A stretch of DNA of 64,000 nt from Kluyvera sp047971185 (GTDB lineage Bacteria; Pseudomonadota; Gammaproteobacteria; Enterobacterales; Enterobacteriaceae): positions 1 to 64,000 of the forward strand of contig NZ_JBKDZH010000032.1 in NCBI RefSeq assembly GCF_047971185.1. Reading direction: 5' to 3'. The notes below the pieces were generated by a model. That model was not told the origin of the DNA and made no database searches. It saw only the letters and a program-made list of their open reading frames with translations. Positions within the stretch are counted from its first letter, which is position 1. Each line of letters begins with the position of its first letter. Shown in pieces: positions 8,744 through 18,200 of this stretch. Both the position numbers and the translations under genes were made by a program.

Positions 8744-8767
8744 ATCATACCGTCTGGTCGGTATGAT
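8744..8767. promoter_or_regulatory. Perfect palindromic operator before TetR gene
   Basis: ATCATACCG (8744-8752) and CGGTATGAT (8759-8767) form a perfect 9-bp inverted repeat with a 6-bp spacer. It ends six bases before the start codon of the TetR-family gene, the classic place for autorepression. The inner ACCGTCTGGTCGGT resembles operators of AcrR/EnvR/NemR-like regulators. Confidence 0.65.
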
Positions 8768-8773
8768 CCGGCC

Positions 8774-9340
8774 ATGAATATAGAGCCCCAACACCGCAAA
8801 AAAGACCCGGTCCGTTTACATCAGCAGCTGCTGGAATCTGCCGCGATGATTGCCGGTCGCGACGGCATCGCCGCCCTGTCGCTCAACGCCGTTGCCCGCG
8901 AGGCTGGCGTCAGCAAAGGGGGACTGATTCACCATTTTCCGAACAAACAGGCGCTGATCTTCGCCCTGTTCGCCCGCCTACTGGCGATTATGGAAGAGGC
9001 CATCACCGCGCTGATGCAGCAGGACGGCGTGAGCTATGGCCGGTTTACCCGCGCCTATCTGAACTATCTGGCTGACCTGACGGATACCCACGAAAGCCGC
9101 CAGCTGATGGTGCTGTCGCTGGCCATGCCCGATGAGCCGGTGCTGCGCAAGTGCTGGCGCGACTGGATGCTGGAAAAACTGGCGCAGGGCGACGAGCTGG
9201 ATAACAGCCCCACCGGTACGCTGGTGCGCTACGCCGCCGACGGCATCTGGCTGTCGGAGCTGACGGAAGGGATCACCATGAGCGCCGACCACCGCCGCGC
9301 GCTGGTTGACTCGCTTAATAAGATGACGCTTCCCGCGTGA
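8774..9340 (+). CDS. TetR/AcrR family transcriptional regulator
   Basis: A 188-residue one-component repressor: N-terminal TetR helix-turn-helix (VAREAGVSKGGLIHHFPNKQALI, about residues 41-63) and an all-helical C-terminal ligand domain of the TetR_C type found in efflux repressors. A perfect palindrome just upstream implies autoregulation. The start codon almost abuts the palindrome, so the transcript may be leaderless or use a weak site. No obvious target operon is adjacent, as the next genes downstream are a CadC-like/FidL-like pair on the same strand. The effector is unknown. Confidence 0.82.
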   Translation: MNIEPQHRKKDPVRLHQQLLESAAMIAGRDGIAALSLNAVAREAGVSKGGLIHHFPNKQALIFALFARLLAIMEEAITALMQQDGVSYGRFTRAYLNYLADLTDTHESRQLMVLSLAMPDEPVLRKCWRDWMLEKLAQGDELDNSPTGTLVRYAADGIWLSELTEGITMSADHRRALVDSLNKMTLPA

Positions 9341-9359
9341 AGCACGGACTGAGGCCGCG

Positions 9360-10148
9360 ATGCGCTACAACATCAATGCCCGTTTTATCTATGATGCCAC
9401 CGACGGCACCCTGACGCTGCCGCAAAGCGATGAACCGGACAGCCAGCTATCCCTCACCGCCAGCGCCCTGTTTAACTATTTTCTGCGCCATAGCGAGGTT
9501 GTCAGCCGCGAGGATGTCCTGAAAAAGGTGTGGGATGACAACGGCCTGACCTCATCCAACAGCAACCTCAATCAGTATCTCAGCATGCTGCGCAAAACTT
9601 TTCGTCACTACGGCGTCGATAACATTATCGTCAGCGTCTCGCGCGGCTATTTACAGCGCAACCCCGACGTCATTATCGAACCGCTGGACGACGCGCCGCC
9701 CGTCTTGCCGCCGGACATCGTTGCCGAGCCAGCGCCCGTAGAACCCGAAGCGGTCGCCCCGCGTAGCGCCCACGCCCGCGGGATGTGCTGGTACATGGCC
9801 GGGGCCTGCCTGCTGGCCATTGCGCTGCTGCTGGTGGCGTTCAGCCTGGTGGGCGTGACGGAAACGCGGCCTATCGCGCTAACCCGCATCAGCCATAGCC
9901 AGTGCGAGCTGCTGGCCAGCGATGAAATGCTGCGTTCGGTCAGCGGCGAAGCCTACGGCAAAAACTTCGATGAGGTGCGCCAGCGGCTGAACGTGGCCTG
10001 TAAACCGGGCGAACGTTTTCTCTTCTTCTACGGCGATCGGCTGGAAACCAACGGTCTGGGGCGCGTGTTCCTCGCCCACTGCGCCATGCACGAGGATAAT
10101 CCGTTCAGCTACTGCGATAACTACTTTTACTACTCCTGGAAGCCGTAA
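9360..10148 (+). CDS. CadC/ToxR-like membrane-anchored regulator
   Basis: A 262-residue protein: N-terminal OmpR-type winged helix (residues 1-100, with LTASALFNYFLRHSEVVSREDVL and the recognition region SSNSNLNQYLSMLRKTF), a Pro-rich linker (about 105-140), one transmembrane helix (MAGACLLAIALLLVAFSLVG, about 145-165) and a small periplasmic domain with paired cysteines. The layout matches YqeI of E. coli and MarT of Salmonella. Such proteins bind DNA from the membrane while sensing periplasmic signals. It overlaps the next gene by TAATG, as expected for a regulator with its FidL/YqeJ-like partner. Confidence 0.8.
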   Translation: MRYNINARFIYDATDGTLTLPQSDEPDSQLSLTASALFNYFLRHSEVVSREDVLKKVWDDNGLTSSNSNLNQYLSMLRKTFRHYGVDNIIVSVSRGYLQRNPDVIIEPLDDAPPVLPPDIVAEPAPVEPEAVAPRSAHARGMCWYMAGACLLAIALLLVAFSLVGVTETRPIALTRISHSQCELLASDEMLRSVSGEAYGKNFDEVRQRLNVACKPGERFLFFYGDRLETNGLGRVFLAHCAMHEDNPFSYCDNYFYYSWKP

Positions 10149-10666
10149 TGAGACTCGCGCCGCGTACGTTCTTTGCCCTTTGCGTTCTGGTGTTTATCCT
10201 CGCCGCGGCGTTCAGCGCCTGGCGGCTGCTGCCTGACGACCACGCGGGAATGATGAGCTGCTCCACCAAAGGCATCATGCGCTTTGAGAACATGGATAAA
10301 GAAAACGTCAACGGCAACATCCACTTCAACTTCGGCGCGCACGGTAAGGGCTCGATGGTGGTCGAAGGGTATACCGACTCCGCCGCCGGCTGGCTGTACC
10401 TACAACGCTACGTCAAGTTTACCTACAGCAGCAAGCGGATTTCCGCCACCGAACGCCACTACCGCATCAGCCAGTGGGCGTCGAGCGCCTCCTCCATTGA
10501 CGAATCGCCGAACGTGATTTTCGATTACTTTATGCGCGAGATGTCCGACAGCCACGACGGGCTGTTCCTCAACGCCCAAAAGCTTAACGAGAAGGCCATA
10601 CTGCTCAGCTCCATCAACTCGCCGCTGTGGATTTGCACGTTGAAATCCGGCAGTAAGCTGAACTAA
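10148..10666 (+). CDS. FidL/YqeJ-like membrane protein
   Basis: A 172-residue protein with one N-terminal signal-anchor (FALCVLVFILAAAFSAWRLL) and a periplasmic domain of about 140 residues holding C39 and a late cysteine. It matches the FidL-like family, whose members follow CadC/ToxR-type regulators (MarT-FidL, YqeI-YqeJ) and are thought to modulate or stabilise them. Translation is coupled to the preceding gene through a TAATG overlap. Confidence 0.78.
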   Translation: MRLAPRTFFALCVLVFILAAAFSAWRLLPDDHAGMMSCSTKGIMRFENMDKENVNGNIHFNFGAHGKGSMVVEGYTDSAAGWLYLQRYVKFTYSSKRISATERHYRISQWASSASSIDESPNVIFDYFMREMSDSHDGLFLNAQKLNEKAILLSSINSPLWICTLKSGSKLN

Positions 10667-10671
10667 CGCCG

Positions 10672-10764
10672 TTAATCAAAAAAGACCATCCCTTTGTAGG
10701 GACGTTCCCGACAGGCTGCCAGATCACTCACCGCCAGCGTCAAATGATTCAAGCCGCTCAACAT
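10672..10764 (-). pseudogene. fosA: fosA remnant with large internal deletion
   Basis: On the minus strand a GGAGG ribosome site precedes an ATG at 10764 and a 30-codon open frame. It begins MLSGLNHLTLAVSDLA, the N-terminus of Klebsiella chromosomal FosA (glutathione transferase conferring fosfomycin resistance), and continues directly into ACRERPYKGMVFFD, which matches the C-terminus of that protein. About 109 codons between them, with all metal-binding and active-site residues, are absent. The junction falls on a repeated Leu-Ala present at both ends of the normal gene, which suggests slippage or recombination at a short repeat. The frame is intact but the product cannot be an enzyme. Confidence 0.85.
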
Positions 10765-11214
10765 CGCTTGTCCTCCAGTCGTTCAACCCCAGCGGCAAAC
10801 TGTGATCTGCCGCGCATGCGCGTTTGGCCTCACCGATTCATCGGCTAAAAAGCGCATTTTTTGCGTTTAGGCTGGGTGATAAAACCTGAGCCTTGCTACA
10901 CTTCGCCCCGCACTATGTTACCCCTTTCCTGTAATGATTTAACAATTAAAAAACATTTCCCGCGCGACGAAAAAAACCACTCAACGCAGCCTTATCGAAG
11001 ACCAAATCCACCCCAGAAAATCAGCATATATAGATAAAAATGACGACTAAAAAGACTAAATGTCAGAGCTATATCCTAAATACATCAAACAATCAGATTT
11101 AAGTTCCACCACAGCAATCAGCCCCTATAGTGACTTTCGAACGCCGCAGCCGTGGGTTAACGCCGTGACACGGCCGGTTTTCCTTAAATCACAACCTGTT
11201 CTGAGGAGACAGCC
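10765..11214 (+). promoter_or_regulatory. Control region of the choline microcompartment operon
   Basis: 450 bp without a gene. The left part (to about 10850) is the old fosA leader. From about 10900 to 11100 the DNA is AT-rich (TTTAACAATTAAA at about 10937, several TATA-like stretches near 11030-11090) and should carry the rightward promoter. A GAGGAG ribosome site precedes the first shell gene. No clear FNR box (TTGAT-N4-ATCAA) was found by eye, although the pathway is anaerobic. No regulator gene is adjacent. Confidence 0.45.
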
Positions 11215-11493
11215 ATGGGTGATGCATTAGGGCTTATCGAAACCAAAGGTCTGGTGGCCTGCATTGAGGCAGCGGATGCGATGTGTAAAGCCGCTAACGT
11301 CGAGCTGATTGGCTATGAAAACGTCGGCTCCGGCCTGGTCACCGCGATGGTGAAAGGCGACGTCGGCGCGGTGAAGGCGGCGGTGGATTCCGGCGTCGAG
11401 TCCGCGCAGCGCATCGGGGAAGTGGTGACGTCGCTGGTCATTGCGCGTCCGCATAACGACATCAACAAAATCGTCATTAAACACAAGGCTTAA
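11215..11493 (+). CDS. cmcA: BMC hexameric shell protein (first)
   Basis: A 92-residue single BMC-domain protein (GLIETKGLVACIEAADAMCKAA at the start; pore-lining region ENVGSGLVTAMVKGDVGAVKAAVDSG; RPHNDINK near the end). Hexamers tile the facets of the polyhedral shell that confines acetaldehyde and trimethylamine chemistry. It is the first gene of the GRM2 choline operon. The following two genes are close copies: the N-terminal 60 residues differ at almost no position among the three, while their C-terminal tails differ (IKHKA here). Confidence 0.92.
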   Translation: MGDALGLIETKGLVACIEAADAMCKAANVELIGYENVGSGLVTAMVKGDVGAVKAAVDSGVESAQRIGEVVTSLVIARPHNDINKIVIKHKA

Positions 11494-11509
11494 GGCCAGG
11501 AGAACGCAA

Positions 11510-11794
11510 ATGGGTGATGCATTAGGTCTGATTGAAACCAAAGGTCTGGTGGCCTGTATCGAAGCGGCGGATGCGATGTGTAAAGCCGCCAACGTGGAAC
11601 TGATTGGCTATGAAAACGTCGGCTCCGGGCTGGTCACCGCGATGGTGAAAGGCGACGTCGGCGCGGTGAAAGCGGCGGTGGATTCCGGCGTTGAGTCCGC
11701 GCAGCGCATTGGCGAAGTGGTGACCTCTCTGGTTATCGCCCGCCCGCATAACGACATCAACAAGATTGTCGCTCACTACAAAATTGCCGAATAA
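11510..11794 (+). CDS. cmcB: BMC hexameric shell protein (second)
   Basis: A 94-residue BMC-H paralogue almost identical to the preceding shell protein up to the segment RPHNDINKIV, then ending in AHYKIAE. The frame is open upstream within the preceding gene, but AGGAGAACGCAA and the conserved MGDALGLIE fix the start at 11510. The DNA of the copies is also highly similar but carries many synonymous differences, showing separate genes rather than an assembly error. Confidence 0.92.
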   Translation: MGDALGLIETKGLVACIEAADAMCKAANVELIGYENVGSGLVTAMVKGDVGAVKAAVDSGVESAQRIGEVVTSLVIARPHNDINKIVAHYKIAE

Positions 11795-11805
11795 CCGGAG
11801 AGAAC

Positions 11806-12087
11806 ATGATGAAAGAAGCGCTTGGCTTAATCGAAACCAAAGGCCTGGTGGCCTGCATTGAAGCGGCAGATGCGATGTGTAAAGCCGCCAACGTTGAACT
11901 GATTGGCTATGAAAACGTCGGTTCCGGGCTGGTCACCGCGATGGTGAAAGGCGACGTCGGCGCGGTCAACGCCGCGGTGGACTCCGGCGTCGAAGCGGCA
12001 AAACGCATCGGTGAAGTGGTCACCTCCCGCGTGATTGCACGCCCGCACAACGATATCGAAAAAATCGCGTCGCAGCATAAAGCATGA
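11806..12087 (+). CDS. cmcC: BMC hexameric shell protein (third)
   Basis: A 93-residue BMC-H paralogue starting MMKEALGLIETKGL and differing from its two neighbours mostly after residue 60 (NAAVDSGVEAAKRIG, VTSRVIARPHNDIEK, ending ASQHKA). An Arg replaces the Leu found in the VTSLVIARP segment of the other two. Such small differences at the hexamer edge or face may set how the three mix in the shell. The start has GGAGAGAAC upstream. Confidence 0.92.
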   Translation: MMKEALGLIETKGLVACIEAADAMCKAANVELIGYENVGSGLVTAMVKGDVGAVNAAVDSGVEAAKRIGEVVTSRVIARPHNDIEKIASQHKA

Positions 12088-12140
12088 CCTGACAGGGCGC
12101 GCCCCGTCTGCACTCTTTTCGTCTGATGAAGGATAGACTC

Positions 12141-13733
12141 ATGATTGAACTGGATACCGATTTGCTCTCTCGCCAGAACGCGCGAGAGCTGGTGCGCAAC
12201 GCCAAAAAAGCGCAAGCGGTAATGGCCACCTTTTCGCAGCAGCAAATCGACGCCATCGTGAAGAACGTGGCCCAGGAAGCGGCGCACCACGCCGAAGCGC
12301 TGGCGAAAATGGCCGCGGAAGAGACCGGCTTCGGCAACTGGCAGGATAAAGTCCTGAAGAACCGTTTTGCCTCGCTGCGCGTTTACGACGCCATCAAAGA
12401 TATGAAGACCGTCGGCATCATTCATGACGATCAAGAAAAAAAGGTGATGGACGTGGGCGTGCCGCTCGGCGTGATCTGCGCGCTGGTGCCGTCAACCAAC
12501 CCGACCTCGACGGTTATCTACAAAACGCTGATTGCCCTGAAGGCCGGTAACGCGATTATCTTCTCGCCGCATCCGGGGGCGCGTCAGTGCAGCTGGAAGG
12601 CCATCGAGATTGTGAAACGCGCGGCCGAGGCCGCAGGTGCCCCGGAGGGAATCGTCGACGGCATCACTGAGCTGACGCTGGAAGCCACCTCCGAGCTGAT
12701 GCACAGCAAAGACGTGTCGCTGATTCTGGCAACCGGCGGTGAAGGCATGGTGCGCGCGGCCTACGCCTCCGGCACCCCAACCATCAGCGGCGGCCCGGGT
12801 AACGGCCCGGCGTTTATCGAGCGCAGCGCCGATATTCACCACGCGGTGAAAGATATCATCACCAGTAAAACCTTCGATAACGGCGTGATCTGCGCCTCTG
12901 AGCAGTCGATCATCGTCGAACGCTGCATTTACGACGACGTTCACCGCGAGCTGGAAGCCCAGGGCGCGTACTTTATGAACGAAGGTGAAGCGGCGAAGAT
13001 GGCGGCCCTGCTGCTGCGCCCGAACGGCACCATCAACCCGAAAGTGGTGGGCAAAACGGCGCTCTATTTAAGCCAGATGGCGGGCTTCTGCGTCCCGGCC
13101 AGCACCCGCGTGCTGATTGCCGAGCAGACCACCGTTTCACATACCAACCCCTACTCCCGCGAAAAGCTGTGCCCGGTACTGGGTCTGTACGTGGAAGAGG
13201 ACTGGAAGGCGGCCTGTCACCGCGTGATGGAGCTGCTGACCAACGAAGGCCTCGGCCATACGCTGGTGATCCACACCCGTAACCAGGACGTGATTCGCCA
13301 GTTCTGCCTCGAAAAACCGGTGAACCGCATTCTGATTAACACCCCGGCGGCGCTTGGCGGCATTGGCGCGACCACCAACATCTCTCCCGCGTTGACGCTG
13401 GGCTGCGGTGCGGTCGGCGGCGGCTCCAGCTCCGATAACGTCGGGCCGATGAACCTGCTGAACGTCCGCAAAGTGGGCTACGGCGTGCGCTCTATCGACG
13501 AGCTTCGCGCACCGGGTAGCCGCGTCGAGCCGCAGCCGACCATCGCCAGCCAGTCGGTCGATCCGCGCCGCAGCATCCTCGACGACGCGCGCTTCACCTC
13601 CCCTGCTCCGACCCCGGCCAGCGCCGCGAGCGATAACCGCTTCGCCAGCGCGACGGCGGACGTCGAAGGCGACATCAGCGAACAAAACGTGGAGCGCGTC
13701 ATCCGCCAGGTGCTTGAGCGCTTAGGCAAGTAA
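12141..13733 (+). CDS. cutF: CoA-acylating acetaldehyde dehydrogenase
   Basis: A 530-residue EutE/PduP-type aldehyde dehydrogenase that turns acetaldehyde, NAD+ and CoA into acetyl-CoA inside the microcompartment. The catalytic Cys lies in DNGVICASEQS; substrate and cofactor segments include ISGGPGNGPAFIE and GGIGATTNISPALTLGCG. After residue about 450 a low-complexity Pro/Ala linker leads to a terminal amphipathic helix (DISEQNVERVIRQVLERLGK), which looks like an encapsulation peptide. I use the ATG at 12141, seven bases after AAGGA; another in-frame ATG at 12126 overlaps that site. Confidence 0.92.
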   Translation: MIELDTDLLSRQNARELVRNAKKAQAVMATFSQQQIDAIVKNVAQEAAHHAEALAKMAAEETGFGNWQDKVLKNRFASLRVYDAIKDMKTVGIIHDDQEKKVMDVGVPLGVICALVPSTNPTSTVIYKTLIALKAGNAIIFSPHPGARQCSWKAIEIVKRAAEAAGAPEGIVDGITELTLEATSELMHSKDVSLILATGGEGMVRAAYASGTPTISGGPGNGPAFIERSADIHHAVKDIITSKTFDNGVICASEQSIIVERCIYDDVHRELEAQGAYFMNEGEAAKMAALLLRPNGTINPKVVGKTALYLSQMAGFCVPASTRVLIAEQTTVSHTNPYSREKLCPVLGLYVEEDWKAACHRVMELLTNEGLGHTLVIHTRNQDVIRQFCLEKPVNRILINTPAALGGIGATTNISPALTLGCGAVGGGSSSDNVGPMNLLNVRKVGYGVRSIDELRAPGSRVEPQPTIASQSVDPRRSILDDARFTSPAPTPASAASDNRFASATADVEGDISEQNVERVIRQVLERLGK

Positions 13734-13759
13734 CGCATTGATATAAGGCGATAAAAACG

Positions 13760-14017
13760 ATGATTCTCGCAAAGGTAACCGGACATGTCGTCGCCACGCA
13801 GAAATGCGATGAGCTACGCGGCAGCAACCTGCTGATGATAACCCAGCTGGATGACGACCAGCAGCTCATGAAGAACCGTACCTGGGTGGCCGTCGATAGC
13901 GTCGGCGCAGGCATGCACGATGTGGTGCTGGCGGAAGAGTACTTCGCGCTTAACAAGGATCGTTACAAGGCGATGTCGGTGGTTGCCATTGTCGAGAACG
14001 TCTTTCGGGACGCCTGA
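13760..14017 (+). CDS. cmcD: BMC pentameric vertex protein (EutN/CcmL)
   Basis: An 85-residue EutN/CcmL-family protein (MILAKVTGHVVATQKCDELRG; VAVDSVGAGMHDVVLAEEY). Pentamers cap the twelve vertices of the shell. Length and the conserved GAG-containing segment are normal for the family. It lies between the aldehyde and alcohol dehydrogenase genes, as in other type II choline operons. Confidence 0.92.
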   Translation: MILAKVTGHVVATQKCDELRGSNLLMITQLDDDQQLMKNRTWVAVDSVGAGMHDVVLAEEYFALNKDRYKAMSVVAIVENVFRDA

Positions 14018-14032
14018 GGAGTGAATAACCCA

Positions 14033-15187
14033 ATGAGTGAATTTTTGCTGAAACCCCGGATCCGTTTTGGTCAGGACGCCCTTGCCGCCCTGAACGACGT
14101 GCCCGCTCAGCGCGCGCTGCTGGTCACCGACCAGGCGATGGTTAAGTTTGGCCTCGCCTCCCGGGTCACCGACATCCTGCGTCAGCGCGGTATCGACATC
14201 CAGATCTGGGACGACGTGGTGGCCGACCCGGATATCGCCACGGTGGTGCGCGGTATGAAGCAGATGGACAGCTGCGCGCCGGATCTGGTCGTCGCGTTGG
14301 GCGGCGGTTCGGTGATTGACGCCGCCAAAGCGGTTATTTTCGCCCTGGCGCAAACCCGTCCGGACGCAGGCCGCCAACGCCCGCAGTTTGTGGCGATCCC
14401 CACCACCAGCGGTACCGGCTCGGAAGTCACCAGCTTTTCGGTGGTGAAGGCCCACGCGGAAAAACTGGTGCTGGTCGACCCGTCGCTGCTGCCGGATATC
14501 GCCATCCTCGATCCTACGCTGGTGGCTTCGGTGCCGCCCGCCATCACCGCCGATACCGGGATGGACGTGCTATGCCACGCGCTGGAGGCCTACGTCTCTA
14601 CCGCCGCCAGCGACTTTTCCGACGCGCTGGCCGAGAAAGTGGTGCAGCAGGTGTTTGGCTATCTGCCCACCTGCTGGCGCAACGGCCACGACCTGCTGGC
14701 GCGGGAAAAAATGCACAACGCTTCCTGCATGGCGGGTATGGCGTTTACCAACGCGTCGCTCGGCATCACCCACAGCCTCGCCCACGCGCTGGGCGGCGTA
14801 TTCCGCGTGCCCCATGGCCGCGCCAACGCCCTGCTGATGGGGGCCGTGGTGGCCTGGAACGCCGACTATCAGGGCCAGTGCGACACCGCCGCGGCGCGCA
14901 AGTACGCCCGGCTGGCCCACCTGCTGGATCTGCCGGCGAGCAGCCCGCGCGAAGGCGTTACCAGCCTGCTGGTCGCCATCGAGACGCTGAAAGAAGAGAT
15001 GCAGATGCCTGCGGGCATTTGCGCCACCGGCGTCGATGCGGCCGATTTCGAACAACGGCTGACAGAGATGGTTGGCCAGGCGCTGCGCGATGGCTGCACG
15101 CCAACCAACCCGCGTGCGCCCGACGCGCAGGCGCTAACCGAACTCTATCGCCAGGCGTGGCGCGGCAACGCCGCCCACTGCCGCTGA
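14033..15187 (+). CDS. cutO: Iron-containing alcohol dehydrogenase
   Basis: A 384-residue group III alcohol dehydrogenase that reduces acetaldehyde to ethanol and recycles NADH within the shell. It has the dinucleotide motif GGGSVIDAAKA, GTGSEVTSFSV, and metal-ligand segments DTGMDVLCHALEAY, GITHSLAHALGG and VPHGRANALL. I choose the ATG at 14033; an in-frame GTG at 14021 overlaps the GAGGAG ribosome site. Confidence 0.9.
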   Translation: MSEFLLKPRIRFGQDALAALNDVPAQRALLVTDQAMVKFGLASRVTDILRQRGIDIQIWDDVVADPDIATVVRGMKQMDSCAPDLVVALGGGSVIDAAKAVIFALAQTRPDAGRQRPQFVAIPTTSGTGSEVTSFSVVKAHAEKLVLVDPSLLPDIAILDPTLVASVPPAITADTGMDVLCHALEAYVSTAASDFSDALAEKVVQQVFGYLPTCWRNGHDLLAREKMHNASCMAGMAFTNASLGITHSLAHALGGVFRVPHGRANALLMGAVVAWNADYQGQCDTAAARKYARLAHLLDLPASSPREGVTSLLVAIETLKEEMQMPAGICATGVDAADFEQRLTEMVGQALRDGCTPTNPRAPDAQALTELYRQAWRGNAAHCR

Positions 15188-15212
15188 GAACAAGAACTGG
15201 AGAACCTTACCT

Positions 15213-18200
15213 ATGGCACACTACAGCTTAACGCCGCGCGTCAAAGTGCTGGCTGAACGTTTACTCTCGCAAAAAAGTACCCTGTGTACCGAGCACGCCG
15301 CCGTGCTGAGCGCGCTGGATGGCGATATCGCCGGCGTTCCTGCCGCGGTGAAACCGGCGCGCCGCTTCTATGAACTGATGCGCCAGCTGCCGCTGACCAT
15401 CAGCGCCGATGAGCTGATCGTCGGCAACCAGACCCGCAAGCCGCACGGCGCGATTTTCCACGATGAAAGCGCCGCGCGCCGCCCTTCTGCATTTCAGTTC
15501 CTGAATCTGAACAGCGACCTCGACTCCCCGGACTACAAGCTGGTGGTGGAAAAAGGCGTGCTGGCGATTAAACACCAGTTGGAAGAGAAAACCCGTACGC
15601 TGGGCAGCGCGGTCAGCCGCAGCGGCATAGATGAAGTGAACGGCTGCCGCGCCGCCATTTACGCCTGCGATGCGCTGATGGCGCTGGCGCAGAATCTGGC
15701 CAACAGCGCCGAACAGCTCGCCGCCGCAGAAACCAACGCCTACCGCAAGGCCGAGCTGCTCGACAGCGCCGCCATTCTGCACCACGTTCCGGCACATCCG
15801 GCGCGCAGCTTTAAAGAGGCCTGCCAGGCGTTTTACCTGTTCCAGCTGGCGCTCCAGCTGGACAACGGCAGCTACGCGGTCAACCCGGAAGGGGCCGACA
15901 AGGCGCTGCTGCCGTACTATCAGCACGATATCGCCAACGGCACCCTGACCGAAGCGCAGGCCTACGAGATCGTCGAATGCCTGTGGTTCAAGCTGGCGGA
16001 GCTGAGTGAAGTTCGCGCCGCCTGCGCGGTTGACGGTTATCCGATGTTCGACGCCCTGCTCCACGGCGCGAGCCTGGAAAACGCGCGTATCAATGAACTC
16101 TCCGCCATGTTCCTCAGCGCGCAGCAAAACCTTAGCGCCCTGCACCTCCCGGTGCGTCTGTTCAGCGGCGAGCAGAAAGTCGCCGCCGCACCGTTCGCCG
16201 CCAGTTGTGAAACCGCCAGCGTTGAAGGGCTGACGCCGCGCATGCAGCGCCTGCGCAACCACTATCTGACCGTGCGCCCGAGCGTCTCCATCTACCGCGC
16301 GCTGGCCTTTACCGAAGTGGTGAAAGCCAACCCGGGCATGCCGACCATTCTGCTGCGCGCCAAAGCCTTCCGCCACGCCTGCGAAACCGCGCCGATTCTG
16401 ATTCAGGACGACGAGCTGATCGTCGGCCATCCGTGCGGCAAGCCGCGCGCCGGGGCCTTCTCGCCGGATATCGCCTGGCGCTGGGTGCGCGACGAGCTGG
16501 ATACCATGAGTACCCGCCCGCAGGATCCGTTTGAGATCAGCGAAGAAGACAAAAAAACCATCCGCGAAGAGATCGTGCCGTTCTGGGAAGGCCGCTCGCT
16601 GGATGAGATCTGCGAAGCGCAGTACCGCGAAGCCGGCGTCTGGGCGTTCAGCGGCGAAACCTTCGTCAGCGACCTCTCCTACCACCAGATCAACGGCGGC
16701 GGCGATACCTGCCCGGGCTACGACGTGCTGCTGTTCACCAAAGGCATGAACGGCATTAAAGCCGACGCCGAGGCGCATCTTGCCTGTCTGAGCATGGAGA
16801 ATCCGGACGATATCGACCGCATTTACTACTACAAGGCGGCGATTGAAACCTGCGAAGGGGTGGTTAACTACGCCCACCGCATCGCCGCCCGCGCCCGTGA
16901 ACTGGCAGCGCAGGAGCAGAATCCTCAGCGTCGCGCCGAGCTGCTGACCATTGCGGAAGTGAACCAGAACGTTCCGGCCAATCCGCCGAAAACCTTACAG
17001 GAAGCACTGCAAAGCATCTGGACGGTGGAATCACTGTTTGAAATCGAAGAGAACCAGACCGGCCTGTCGCTGGGCCGCGTTGACCAGTACTGCTACCCGA
17101 TGTTTGAAGCCGATATCCGCGAAGGCCGCCTGACCCACGACGCCGCGCTGGAGCTGGTGCAGGCGTTCATCATCAAGTGCGCCGAACTGATGTGGATGTC
17201 CAGCGAGCTGGGGGCGAAATATTTCGCTGGCTACCAGCCGTTTATCAACCTGACCGTCGGCGGTCAGAAGCGTTCCGGCGGCGACGCCTGTAACGACCTG
17301 ACCTATCTGATTATGGACGCCGTGCGCTTTGTGAAGGTGTATCAACCGTCGCTGGCCTGCCGTATTCACAACCAGTCGCCGCAGAAGTACATGGAAAAAA
17401 TCGTCGACGTGGTGAAAGCGGGCATGGGCTTCCCGGCCTGTCACTTCGATGATTCACACATCAAGATGATGCTGCGTAAAGGCTTCGATTTTGAAGACGC
17501 CCGCGACTACTGCCTGATGGGCTGCGTGGAACCGCAGAAATCGGGCCGCATCTACCAGTGGACCTCTACCGGCTATACCCAGTGGCCGATTGCCATCGAG
17601 TTCGTTTTAAACCGTGGCCGCATGGTGCTGTTCGATAGCTATCAGGGTCTGGACACCGGCGACCTGCGAGATCTGCACACCTTCGACGCGTTTGACGCGG
17701 CGGTGAAAAAACAGATTGCCCATATCGTCCGCCTGTCGGCCATCGGCACGGTTATCAGCCAGCGCGTACACCGCGACGTGGCGCCGAAACCGCTGATGTC
17801 GCTGCTGGTGGAAGGCTGTATGGAAAAAGGCAAAGACGTGTCGGCGGGCGGCGCGATGGTCAACCACGGCCCGGGGCTGATTTTCTCCGGTCTGGCGACC
17901 TACGTCGACTCCATGGCCGCGATCCGCAAACTGGTGTTCGAGGATAAGAAATACACCCTCGAGCAGATGCGCGACGCGATGCTGGCGAACTTTGAAGGCT
18001 TTGAAGCGCTGCGCCGCGACTGCCTGAACGCGCCGAAGTACGGCAACGATGACAACTACGTTGACCAGTACGCGCTGGATATCACCGAATGGACCGAGCG
18101 CGAGTGCCGTAAGTACAAGATGCTCTACTCCACCCTGAGCCACGGCACCCTATCGATCTCCAACAACACGCCGATCGGCGAGCTGACCAACGCCACGCCG

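Noticed and set aside
11215..12087. Assembly duplication as explanation for the three shell genes
   Set aside because: The copies carry scattered synonymous differences, different tails and different spacers, so they are true separate genes.
15261..16877. Leftward 538-codon frame inside cutC
   Set aside because: An antisense frame caused by GC-rich codon usage in cutC; no motif and no ribosome site.
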